A DNA stretch of 9,296 nucleotides from a bacterium (Candidatus Howlettbacteria) CG_4_10_14_0_8_um_filter_40_9 (GTDB lineage Bacteria > Patescibacteriota > CPR2 > UBA1875 > GCA-2785325). The notes beneath the pieces were generated by a model, which saw only the letters and a list, made by a program, of their open reading frames with translations, did no database searches and had not been told where the DNA came from. The stretch spans positions 1-9,296 of the forward strand of contig PFMH01000031.1 in NCBI GenBank assembly GCA_002785325.1, read 5' to 3'. The position numbers and the translations under genes were made by a program. This document shows, one piece after another, positions 1 through 5,116 of the stretch (position 1 is its first letter; each line of letters starts with the position of its first letter).

Positions 1-84
1 ACTACAAAGGATGAGATAAGAAAATATGTTCGTAACCAGAAAGAGAAATCAGAAAAACTATCGAGACAACAAAAGTTATTTTAA
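1..84 (+). CDS. C-terminal fragment of an unidentified protein, possibly Y1/IS200-like transposase
   Basis: An open frame enters from the left edge and ends at TAA (82-84), giving 27 visible residues. They are strongly charged and contain the stretch IRKYVRNQKEKSEKL before an ending in QQKLF. The 'KYxRNQ' pattern resembles the C-terminal helix of Y1 (IS200-like or REP-associated) transposases. A GC-rich palindrome lies 30 bp downstream, which fits the habit of REP-associated transposases to sit beside palindromic repeats. Both points are weak, because the catalytic HUH motif and tyrosine would lie outside the window. It could equally be any helical, charged protein tail. Confidence 0.4.
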   Translation, partial: TTKDEIRKYVRNQKEKSEKLSRQQKLF

Positions 85-439
85 ATTCGACAGAGCATCA
101 GGCGGTCCTAAAAGCCCCGCCCGCTCCGTCGGCGGGGTAGTTTACTGACATTTAATACCACAGCTTACTTCTCCCGATAGGTACCATTATGAGATCAACT
201 CCTTGCAGTGGGATGACGTACTGTCTGGATAGCTTACATGGGGAATATTCTTCTCCCTCCGCTCCTATTTTTACCTTGTTAAATATTGCTTTCTGGTTTC
301 TCTTTTTAAAACTATTAGCAAAAATGTTCTCAAGAATAGTTTTGGTTAAATTCAAAAACACAGAATAAAACGATGAAAGAAGCCAAAGTTCTGTTTAAGT
401 CTACTAGAATATATTATTCTAATACCATAAAATGATCTC
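85..439. other. Gap before recG without a convincing gene
   Basis: Apart from the 115-137 hairpin I see no well-supported feature here. A minus-strand frame (361 down to 152, 69 codons from a GTG) has no Shine-Dalgarno sequence and no family resemblance. I treat it as doubtful, though its C-terminal half (CKLSRQYVIPLQGVDLIMV) does not look like low-complexity noise. Close to recG, TAGAATA (405-411) and TATTCTA (415-421) form a 7-bp palindrome around TAT. It may be part of an AT-rich promoter or an operator for recG. Confidence 0.3.
115..137. repeat. GC-rich REP-like hairpin
   Basis: CCCCGCC (115-121) pairs perfectly with GGCGGGG (131-137) around a 9-nt loop. A-rich sequence precedes it (AAAG) and GTAGTTT follows. 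It is far richer in GC than its surroundings. It could terminate the preceding partial gene, although no proper U-tract follows on the plus strand. It could also be a dispersed REP-type palindrome linked to a transposase. Confidence 0.55.
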
Positions 440-2572
440 ATGGACCTAAAGACAAAAGTTAGTGAGATTTCGGGTGTTGGACCGGCGTATGCGAAAAGAT
501 TAGAAAGGATCGGCGTAGAAACGGTCGAAGATCTGCTTTTTCATTTCCCGCGGCGTTACGATGATTATTCGAAATCGGTGCCGATCGCGCAAATCAGGCA
601 GAACGAAAATGTCAGTGTTGTCGGAGATGTCTGGGAGATCAAAAATAAAAAATCCCGAAGGGGTATTACTGTTACCGAGGCGGTGATCGCCGATGATTCA
701 GGTACTTTGAAAGCGGTCTGGTTCAACCAGCCGTTTCTTATTAAAACTTTACAGCAGGGCGATCGAGTTGCTCTCGCCGGGAAACTCGAGTGGAGCTATG
801 CGGGAACATCGATGAATTCGCCGAGTTATGAAAAGTTAGATAGCAAAGTTCCGAACCTTGCTAATCTCAATCATACCGGTGGGGTTATCCCTGTTTATTC
901 GGAAACGGAAGGCTTAAGCTCGAAGTGGCTGAGGCAAAAGATAAAACCATTGCTAAACTTGGTCGATCAAATCGACGAATATCTGCCAGAGGATATTTGG
1001 AAAGGACAGTTCCTTCCAAAAATTCAGGAGGCGATAAGGGAGATGCATTTTCCGACAGAGATGGACTCGCTAAATAAAGCGAGGGAGAGAATAGCATTTG
1101 ACGAGATGTTTCTACTCCAATTAGCTGTTTTAGAGAAAAGAAAAATTAGCGATAAAGACAAAGCTTCAAAAATATCGTTCGATGAAGAGCTGACTAAAAA
1201 ATTTGTTCAATCTCTTGGTTTTGAACTAACGGAGGCGCAGAGGAAATCAGCATGGGAGATATTGAAGGACATCCAAAACGATAAGCCGATGAACCGTCTG
1301 CTCGAAGGGGATGTCGGGTCGGGAAAGACTGTCGTTGCAGTGATGGCGATGTTGAACGCTGCAAAAGCAGGTTTCCAGGGTGTTCTACTGGCTCCGACAG
1401 AGGTATTGGCGGGGCAGCATTTTGAGAGTCTAAATAAATTGTTTAATGAATTCGATATTAATGTCGCTTTACTTACTGGTACAAAAGTTAAAAATGAAAA
1501 TCTCAAAATGAAAAATGACAATGTAAAAGTTAAAATTTCTAAGAAAGATATGCTAGACGAAATCCAAAAAGGAGAGGTAGATATTTTAATAGGCACGCAC
1601 GCGGTTTTAAATGACGATATACAATTTAAAAACTTAGGATTGGTAATAATAGATGAACAGCATCGGTTTGGGGTGGAGCAGAGGTCGAGACTTCGAAAAG
1701 AAAGCGGGGACGAAAAGACAGCGCCGCATTTTCTCTCGATGACGGCGACACCGATCCCGCGAACCCTAACGCTTACTATTTATGGCGATCTCGATGTTTC
1801 GGTCATTGACGAAATGCCGAAAGGGAGGAAGCAGGTTTTGACGAGAGTGGTACCGCAATCGAAAAGACAAGATGCTTACGGATTTATCCGCAAAGAGGTG
1901 GAAAGCGGTAGGCAGGTATTTGTGATCTGTCCTTTGATAGAAGAGTCGGATAAGCTCGGTGTGAAATCGGTAGAAAGTGAATATAAAAAATTGAAAGAAA
2001 ATATTTTTCCAGATCTTACCATTGGTTTGCTTCATGGGAAACTTAAACCAAAAGAGAAAGAAGAGATTATGGAAAGATTTTTCGCCAGAGGCGGATCCGT
2101 CTCTGGCGGAAAAAATGAAAAGATAGATATCCTCGTTTCAACATCGGTGATCGAAGTTGGCGTCGATATTCCCAATGCGACGATCATGATGATAGAAGGG
2201 GCGGAAAGATTCGGTCTTGCCCAGCTTCACCAATTTCGCGGTCGTGTCGGAAGAGGAGAGCATAAATCGTATTGTTTATTATTTACTGAAAGTGATTCGG
2301 AGATAACACAGAAAAGACTGGAAGCTCTCGTCAATACCCATAGCGGATTTGATCTTGCCGAAAAGGACTTGGAGATTCGCGGTCCGGGGGAAGTATTTGG
2401 AACTCATCAGCATGGACTTCCGGATATCGATATGAAAAATCTTATGAATATTGCTTTAATAAAAAGGACACGATCGGTGGCTGAAGAATTTTTAGAGAAC
2501 AATGATCTGGAGAAATATCCCTTGCTTAAAGAGAAAGTAGGGAAGTATAATGTGGTTACAAAGTTGGAATAA
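440..2572 (+). CDS. recG: ATP-dependent DNA helicase RecG
   Basis: RecG is a superfamily 2 translocase that regresses stalled replication forks and processes branched recombination intermediates. The 710-residue product starts with a helix-hairpin-helix-like segment (VSEISGVGPAYAKRLERIGV) and the family signature DLLFHFPRRYDD. An OB-fold wedge domain follows. Walker A is GDVGSGKT (290-297), motif II is DEQH (405-408), motif III is SMTATPIPRTL, and motif VI is QFRGRVGRG (598-606). All catalytic motifs are intact. The ATG at 440 matches the usual family N terminus, but no clear Shine-Dalgarno precedes it. The protein is slightly longer than usual (E. coli has 693). The excess corresponds to two in-frame insertions: a lysine/asparagine-rich stretch near residues 349-366 and a palindrome-encoded stretch near 547-558. 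The following gene is separated by a repeat-filled gap, so co-transcription is uncertain. Confidence 0.97.
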   Translation: MDLKTKVSEISGVGPAYAKRLERIGVETVEDLLFHFPRRYDDYSKSVPIAQIRQNENVSVVGDVWEIKNKKSRRGITVTEAVIADDSGTLKAVWFNQPFLIKTLQQGDRVALAGKLEWSYAGTSMNSPSYEKLDSKVPNLANLNHTGGVIPVYSETEGLSSKWLRQKIKPLLNLVDQIDEYLPEDIWKGQFLPKIQEAIREMHFPTEMDSLNKARERIAFDEMFLLQLAVLEKRKISDKDKASKISFDEELTKKFVQSLGFELTEAQRKSAWEILKDIQNDKPMNRLLEGDVGSGKTVVAVMAMLNAAKAGFQGVLLAPTEVLAGQHFESLNKLFNEFDINVALLTGTKVKNENLKMKNDNVKVKISKKDMLDEIQKGEVDILIGTHAVLNDDIQFKNLGLVIIDEQHRFGVEQRSRLRKESGDEKTAPHFLSMTATPIPRTLTLTIYGDLDVSVIDEMPKGRKQVLTRVVPQSKRQDAYGFIRKEVESGRQVFVICPLIEESDKLGVKSVESEYKKLKENIFPDLTIGLLHGKLKPKEKEEIMERFFARGGSVSGGKNEKIDILVSTSVIEVGVDIPNATIMMIEGAERFGLAQLHQFRGRVGRGEHKSYCLLFTESDSEITQKRLEALVNTHSGFDLAEKDLEIRGPGEVFGTHQHGLPDIDMKNLMNIALIKRTRSVAEEFLENNDLEKYPLLKEKVGKYNVVTKLE
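1484..1537 (+). repeat. A-rich imperfect repeat inserted in the recG reading frame
   Basis: This segment encodes about 18 residues (349-366, KVKNENLKMKNDNVKVKI) between LLTGT and KKDMLDEIQKGEVDILIGTHA. Other RecG proteins usually have only a short linker there. The DNA is built from repeated AAAAATGA/AAAATG-like units and is much more A-rich than the rest of the gene. Similar A-rich 'AAAATGAAAAATGACAAT' arrays are, from memory, common as dispersed repeats in several bacterial groups. The insertion boundaries are approximate because no alignment was run. Confidence 0.55.
2078..2113 (+). repeat. 36-bp palindromic element in frame inside recG
   Basis: The 36 bases are a near-perfect palindrome centred on GGATCC (2093-2098). 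All 18 arm positions pair if two G-T wobbles are allowed (2082/2109 and 2091/2100). It is exactly 12 codons and encodes roughly FFARGGSVSGGK (547-558). It lies between KPKEKEEIMERF and KIDILVSTSVIEVGVD, where RecG proteins normally have only a few residues. It therefore adds about 11 residues to a surface loop before motif V without breaking the frame. Confidence 0.8.
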
Positions 2573-2581
2573 TCCTTGTTT

Positions 2582-2645
2582 GTCATTCCTGCGAAGGCAG
2601 GAATCTAGAAGTAATTCAATCTTACTTTTAGATAGAAAAAAGTAA
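2582..2645. repeat. Two small hairpins forming the 5' part of composite repeat copy 1
   Basis: The first hairpin is ATTCCTGC (2585-2592) with GCAGGAAT (2597-2604) around loop GAAG. The second is TTACTTTT (2622-2629) with AAAAGTAA (2638-2645). The same two hairpins, in the same order and spacing, precede the second copy of the 173-bp repeat after the trigger factor gene. The first belongs to the widespread 'GTCATTCC...GGAATC' class of bacterial dispersed palindromes. Either hairpin could stall transcription after recG, but neither has a U-tract. Confidence 0.7.
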
Positions 2646-2662
2646 ATTAATTTGATTTAATC

Positions 2663-2835
2663 TTCCACTTTTTGGCAGCAAAAACTGGAGGAAAAACTGC
2701 CGACTACGCTACGAAATAGGTAAAACAAAGAAAAATTTATCGTTCAAAACCTGAAACGCTTCGCTAAAGCAGGATTTTGTCCTTCGAAGCACTCTAAATT
2801 TTTCAGTTTTACTGCTATTTCTTCGCTATTGTCGG
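2663..2835. repeat. 173-bp structured repeat, copy 1
   Basis: This stretch matches 7125-7297 without gaps, with 11 differences in 173 positions (about 94% identity). It folds into nested stems: CCGAC 2700-2704 with 2831-2835, GAAATAG 2713-2719 with 2815-2821, GTAAAAC 2720-2726 with 2806-2812, AAAAATTT 2731-2738 with 2796-2803, and CAAAACCTG 2745-2753 with 2770-2779 (one bulge). A smaller hairpin (GGCAG 2674-2678 with CTGCC 2697-2701) precedes and overlaps the base. No open frame of note is present. It ends 12 bp before the ComEA-like start codon. Confidence 0.85.
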
Positions 2836-2847
2836 GGGGAGATAAAA

Positions 2848-3246
2848 ATGCAAAAGCAGATCAAAAACATCTACGAAAAGTATTGGCTGGATATCGGGGC
2901 GGTGCTTCTATGTGCTTTGCTTTTTGGCGGAGGACTTCTTCTTATTAAAATTTCAAAGGAAGAGAAACAGCCTATCGAGATTATTGGTGAGGGTAACGGC
3001 CAAACTGAAACCACAGCAACTGATGTCGGGAATGTAAAGGCAGCCGAAACCCAACTCATAGATATAAACACTGCTGACACGAGCGAACTGGACGGGCTTC
3101 CTGGAATTGGGGAAAAGACGGCGAAAAAAATTATAGACTATCGTGAAGAGGTTGGGGATTTTGAGACAAAAGAAGATATAAAAAATGTTTCTGGAATAGG
3201 GGAGAGCAAATTCAGCGAGATTGAAGATTTGATAACGGTAGAATGA
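2848..3246 (+). CDS. ComEA-like membrane-anchored helix-hairpin-helix protein
   Basis: The 132-residue product has a short cytoplasmic N terminus, one hydrophobic segment (about residues 15-34, IGAVLLCALLFGGGLLLIKI) and a polar linker rich in T and E. From about residue 72 it has a ComEA-type tandem helix-hairpin-helix domain. It begins DINTAD, the first hairpin is GLPGIG (83-88), and the second is VSGIGESKF. ComEA is the surface DNA receptor of competence systems and pulls incoming DNA across the envelope. Here the anchor plus (HhH)2 domain is complete, but the SLBB domain of longer ComEA proteins is absent. The ATG is preceded by GGGGGAG at a good distance, and this ribosome site overlaps the end of the 173-bp repeat. 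DNA binding is well supported. A role in DNA uptake is inferred, since no comEC or comF is visible here. Confidence 0.85.
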   Translation: MQKQIKNIYEKYWLDIGAVLLCALLFGGGLLLIKISKEEKQPIEIIGEGNGQTETTATDVGNVKAAETQLIDINTADTSELDGLPGIGEKTAKKIIDYREEVGDFETKEDIKNVSGIGESKFSEIEDLITVE

Positions 3247-3333
3247 GGTTTTATCGTTCGACTTTATGGAGAACCATAGCATTACAGACTTCTCGATTCC
3301 ACTTTGTTTCTCTAGAAGAATAAGTTAAGTAAT

Positions 3334-3933
3334 ATGAAAAATAAATATTTAAATTTTATAGCGATGGCCATCTCTTTTTTAGGGAGCCCTTTTATCGTTA
3401 TCGCATCTATGCTGATATTTTTGGCATGGCATTATAAGGACGGTGTCCTCCAGTTTTACTCTTATCTTTTGGTGACGGCGATATTTGTCCTTATCATCCC
3501 TATCGCATATATGGTTGAGAATATAAAAGATCTAAAATTTATAGATCTTCATCTCACGAGAAAAGAAGATCGGGAAAAGGTACTTCTCGTCACCGCCTTT
3601 AGCGTACTCGTCGGATATCTGATGTTGAGCTTCATCGGTATGCCAAAACCTTTGCTTCTGGTCGAACTTGTAGTCCTTGTAAATCTAATAGTAATAACAA
3701 TACTCACTTTTAGGATGAAGCTCAGTATACATCTTGCTGTTCTTACTATAGTGGCAACTTTAGTAGTTTTCTTCCTTGGAAACTCATACCTCTGGCTTTA
3801 TCTTTTGATTTTACCACTTGGCTGGTCGAGATATTATCGAGAAAAACACAGTTTTCCGGAGATATTCGCAGGGACATTTTTAAGTTTTTTTGTGACATTA
3901 GTAATCATAGCGATGTTTGTGACAGCAGGGTAA
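3334..3933 (+). CDS. PAP2-like integral membrane protein
   Basis: The 199-residue protein is very hydrophobic, with about six membrane segments (roughly 8-31, 40-61, 83-104, 106-126, 132-163 and 180-198). Remnants of phosphatidic acid phosphatase type 2 motifs are visible. KLSIH (129-133) stands where the PSGH motif is expected, with His133. SRYYREKHSFPE (165-176) matches SR-x5-H-x3-D with Glu in the last position. The upstream K-x6-RP motif is not evident; the cytoplasmic loop LTRKEDRE may be its divergent counterpart. The family removes phosphate from lipid phosphates such as undecaprenyl pyrophosphate or phosphatidate. With a divergent first motif, the substrate and even activity are uncertain. 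The ribosome site before the ATG is weak. No functional link to the neighbours is apparent. Confidence 0.7.
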   Translation: MKNKYLNFIAMAISFLGSPFIVIASMLIFLAWHYKDGVLQFYSYLLVTAIFVLIIPIAYMVENIKDLKFIDLHLTRKEDREKVLLVTAFSVLVGYLMLSFIGMPKPLLLVELVVLVNLIVITILTFRMKLSIHLAVLTIVATLVVFFLGNSYLWLYLLILPLGWSRYYREKHSFPEIFAGTFLSFFVTLVIIAMFVTAG

Positions 3934-3935
3934 GG

Positions 3936-3993
3936 GTTCAGATGTCGGAAATCGGAAGTCTGATATCCGAGTTCTGAAATCCGATATCTGAAC
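3936..3993. repeat. Palindromic micro-repeat of TCTGA/ATCCGA units
   Basis: GTTCAGATGTCGGA (3936-3949) pairs with TCCGATATCTGAAC (3980-3993) with one G-T wobble. Inside, TCTGATATCCGA and TCTGAAATCCGA recur at a 14-bp period, followed by a third partial TCTGAAC. It starts three bases after the PAP2-like stop codon. It could form a stem at the 3' end of that transcript, but only a short T run (CTTTAG) follows, so terminator function is doubtful. Confidence 0.65.
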
Positions 3994-4002
3994 TTTAGTG
4001 TC

Positions 4003-4104
4003 GGGGATCCTCCTTCGTTTCACTGCGGGCGGACAGGGAGGATTCCCTGTTTGGGGCGGGGTAAACTCCGCGTTGCCCCCGTCTAGACTCGCTAGCCGAG
4101 GCTA
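4003..4104. repeat. GC-rich segment with successive inverted repeats
   Basis: Three hairpins follow one another. GGGGATCCTCC (4003-4013) pairs with GGAGGATTCCC (4037-4047). GGGGC (4053-4057) pairs with GCCCC (4075-4079), with an alternative inner GCGG/CCGC pairing. TAGCC (4093-4097) pairs with GGCTA (4100-4104). Open frames on both strands (plus 3998-4225, minus 4258-3995) run through these palindromes and into tRNA sequence, so I consider them spurious. No gene is supported between 3934 and 4180. The base composition is clearly unlike that of the flanking genes. Confidence 0.5.
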
Positions 4105-4155
4105 CCGAAGGCGTAACGGTAAGGATATTCTTCACTACCAATCCAGTTCCAAAAT

Positions 4156-4179
4156 AAAAAAACCCTTGTTCGGGATTTT
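4156..4179 (-). terminator. Intrinsic terminator for the tRNA region, minus strand
   Basis: Read on the minus strand, AAAA-T-CCC, a 6-nt loop and GGG form a short stem that continues into a run of seven T residues, then A and four more T. It lies just downstream of the tRNA-like relic, in the direction of tRNA-Leu transcription. Confidence 0.6.
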
Positions 4180-4184
4180 CATTT

Positions 4185-4255
4185 TGGTGCCAGGGAGAGG
4201 ATTCGAGCACCGCCCGACGGGTTAACAGGAAGAAAATTCTTACCACCTCCCACAA
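4185..4255 (-). pseudogene. tRNA-like relic (decayed duplicate of tRNA-Leu 3' end)
   Basis: The minus strand ends in GAATCCTCTCCCTGGCACCA, which differs from the last 20 bases of the neighbouring tRNA-Leu by one base (T for C). This includes the encoded CCA. The T-loop core TCGAAT is also kept. The T-stem no longer pairs (CGGTG against CCTCT), and no 5' strand complementary to CCCTGGC is present. The total is also about 15 nt shorter than the intact tRNA. Only faint 5' similarity remains (minus-strand GGTGGTAAGA). It is probably a decayed tandem tRNA copy. A relic of integration into the tRNA 3' end is an alternative. The 5' boundary is approximate. Confidence 0.55.
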
Positions 4256-4260
4256 CACAA

Positions 4261-4292
4261 AAACCGAGCTCCAAAAAATTAGATCTCGGTTT
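4261..4292 (-). terminator. Terminator directly after tRNA-Leu, minus strand
   Basis: On the minus strand AAACCGAG (complement of 4285-4292) pairs with CTCGGTTT (complement of 4261-4268), and T residues continue to 4259. The stem begins one base after the encoded CCA end of tRNA-Leu. The U-tract is short, so readthrough to the second terminator near 4156-4179 is likely. Confidence 0.6.
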
Positions 4293-4293
4293 C

Positions 4294-4379
4294 TGGTGCC
4301 GGGGAGAGGATTCGAACCTCCACGAGTGTTACCTCACTAGTTCCTAAGACTAGCGTGTCTACCATTCCACCACCCCGGC
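4294..4379 (-). tRNA. tRNA-Leu, anticodon UAG
   Basis: The 86-nt minus-strand sequence folds as a class II tRNA. The acceptor GCCGGGG pairs with CCCCGGC, then discriminator A and an encoded CCA. The D-stem is GTG/CAC with GGTAGA in the loop. The anticodon stem CTAGT/ACTAG encloses loop CTTAGGA, so the anticodon is UAG, reading CUN leucine codons. A long variable arm (about TGAGGTAACACTCG) is present, as expected for tRNA-Leu. The T-stem is GGAGG/CCTCT with loop TTCGAAT. It has its own promoter upstream (4404-4432) and a terminator directly downstream, so it is an independent transcript. Confidence 0.96.
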
Positions 4380-4403
4380 GAATATTTGATTTTCAACTAA
4401 AAT

Positions 4404-4432
4404 ATCTTAGCATTTTTTTGTAATAAGTTCAA
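4404..4432 (-). promoter_or_regulatory. Sigma70-type promoter of tRNA-Leu
   Basis: On the minus strand TTGAAC (complement of 4427-4432) is followed after exactly 17 bp by TAAGAT (complement of 4404-4409). The bases TGC immediately before the -10 box give an extended -10 element. Transcription would start near 4397, leaving an 18-nt leader before the mature tRNA 5' end. Confidence 0.7.
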
Positions 4433-4449
4433 TTCTCTTTATTTTTTTA

Positions 4450-4478
4450 TTGCTATTTTTTGGTTTTTGGAGTATTTT
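4450..4478 (+). promoter_or_regulatory. Putative promoter of the zinc-ribbon-like gene
   Basis: TTGCTA (4450-4455) and TATTTT (4473-4478) are 17 bp apart, separated by a T-rich spacer. The same -35 hexamer and spacing occur upstream of thioredoxin at 5117-5145. It lies divergently from the tRNA-Leu promoter, with the two -35 regions about 18 bp apart. Confidence 0.5.
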
Positions 4479-4539
4479 ATTCTCGAGAGGGTCAAGCAGA
4501 ACGCTTGGCTCGTTTTGTACCTTAAGGAGGTGCTTAAAC

Positions 4540-4950
4540 TTGGGAAAAGGCGTCAAGATATTTTTGGAACCGGGGACAAGGATACCAAGATGGATCTCGA
4601 GTCAGGACCTAAATGTCACAACGGGGAGCGAGCAATACAAAGCTAGCAGTAGAAAGTGCCGAGTGCTGGAAATTCGAGGAGGAGAAGCTTCATTTTTTTC
4701 GGGTGGCAGTGTCGTAGTTAAGATGCCATGGTCGGATGTGTTTCACGGAGCTTTTAATGAGATGAGAGTTTTTGAAATCCGTAATCTTGAAGGCAACGGA
4801 TTGATCCAAAGAAACTGGCATCTGTGCAAAGAGTGCGGGAGGATTAACGGCACAATGATAAGATCAGTGCCGAGTAAAGCGTATCCCATCTATAGAGACT
4901 CTACCTTCGGATGCTCTGAAGGCCATCAGTGGGAGCTAGAGGGGATTTGA
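4540..4950 (+). CDS. Unrecognised zinc-ribbon-like protein (TTG start)
   Basis: I do not recognise a family. I chose TTG at 4540 because AAGGAGGTG (4524-4532) lies 7 nt before it, the best ribosome site in the window. An upstream extension of this frame to 4450 would begin inside the putative -35 box. The 136-residue product has no membrane segment. Its N-terminal two thirds alternate short hydrophobic strands with glycines (for example ASFFSGGSVVVKMPW), which suggests a beta-rich fold. Near the C terminus, C96-x2-C99 and C125-x3-H129 (HLCKECG and FGCSEGHQWELEG) form a plausible zinc-binding ribbon. The composition looks somewhat more GC-rich than the neighbouring genes. A zinc-bound protein of unknown role is as far as the sequence goes. 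Confidence 0.75.
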   Translation: MGKGVKIFLEPGTRIPRWISSQDLNVTTGSEQYKASSRKCRVLEIRGGEASFFSGGSVVVKMPWSDVFHGAFNEMRVFEIRNLEGNGLIQRNWHLCKECGRINGTMIRSVPSKAYPIYRDSTFGCSEGHQWELEGI

Positions 4951-4982
4951 AGGAAACGGCAAACAGCTAAGGAAGTGAGAAA

Positions 4983-5075
4983 ATGGGACAGATCGTAAGT
5001 CGACCTTTTCATGAGACGATTGTGGACGCGATTGAGGTGGCCGTAGATGTTGAATCTCGGACCTTCTTCGTTTAA
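4983..5075 (+). CDS. Possible 30-residue small protein
   Basis: An ATG at 4983 follows the purine-rich AAGGAAGTGAG (4969-4979), a plausible ribosome site, and opens a frame to TAA at 5073. The peptide begins MGQIVSRPFHETIVDA and continues IEVAVDVESRTFFV. It is acidic to neutral with short hydrophobic strands and no signal peptide. It starts 32 nt after the zinc-ribbon-like gene in a different frame, so the two could be co-translated. Only length, start context and position support it. It may instead be untranslated 3' sequence. Confidence 0.4.
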   Translation: MGQIVSRPFHETIVDAIEVAVDVESRTFFV

Positions 5076-5083
5076 ATTGATTT

Positions 5084-5103
5084 AAAAAAATCCTTATTTT
5101 TTT
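5084..5103 (+). terminator. Weak AT-only hairpin, possible terminator
   Basis: AAAAAAA (5084-5090) can pair with TTTTTTT (5097-5103) around TCCTTA. The stem has no GC pair, so it would be unstable alone. Its position between the small ORF and the thioredoxin promoter fits an end of transcription. Confidence 0.3.
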
Positions 5104-5116
5104 GTCACTTTTTCGA

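Noticed and set aside
152..361. 69-codon minus-strand frame starting at GTG
   Set aside because: It has no Shine-Dalgarno, no promoter and no recognised motif. I kept it only as a remark in the gap description, because its C-terminal half is not low-complexity.
885..2035. Minus-strand frames inside recG (885-1097, 1207-1596, 1766-2035)
   Set aside because: They are antisense shadows of a complete recG gene with all helicase motifs in the plus frame.
2078..2113. Sequencing, assembly or linker artefact because of the central GGATCC
   Set aside because: The palindrome continues through 18-bp arms with two wobbles and keeps the reading frame, unlike a cloning linker.
2663..2835. Known riboswitch or T-box upstream of the ComEA-like gene and clpP
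   Set aside because: The conserved cores of the common classes I know were not recognised. The copies sit before unrelated genes and have mobile-repeat features.
2871..3282. Minus-strand frames over the ComEA-like gene (2871-3080, 2953-3282)
   Set aside because: They are shadows of the plus-strand gene, which has a clear HhH domain and ribosome site.
3998..4225. 75-codon plus-strand frame and an 87-codon minus-strand frame (4258-3995)
   Set aside because: Both run through GC-rich palindromes and tRNA-like sequence, lack ribosome sites, and show no family resemblance.
4185..4255. A second functional tRNA
   Set aside because: The T-stem does not pair, the acceptor 5' strand is missing, and no consistent D-arm or anticodon arm can be drawn.
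4450..4539. Longer N terminus for the zinc-ribbon-like gene starting at TTG 4450
   Set aside because: That codon lies in the putative -35 box and has no ribosome site, whereas TTG 4540 has AAGGAGGTG at ideal spacing.
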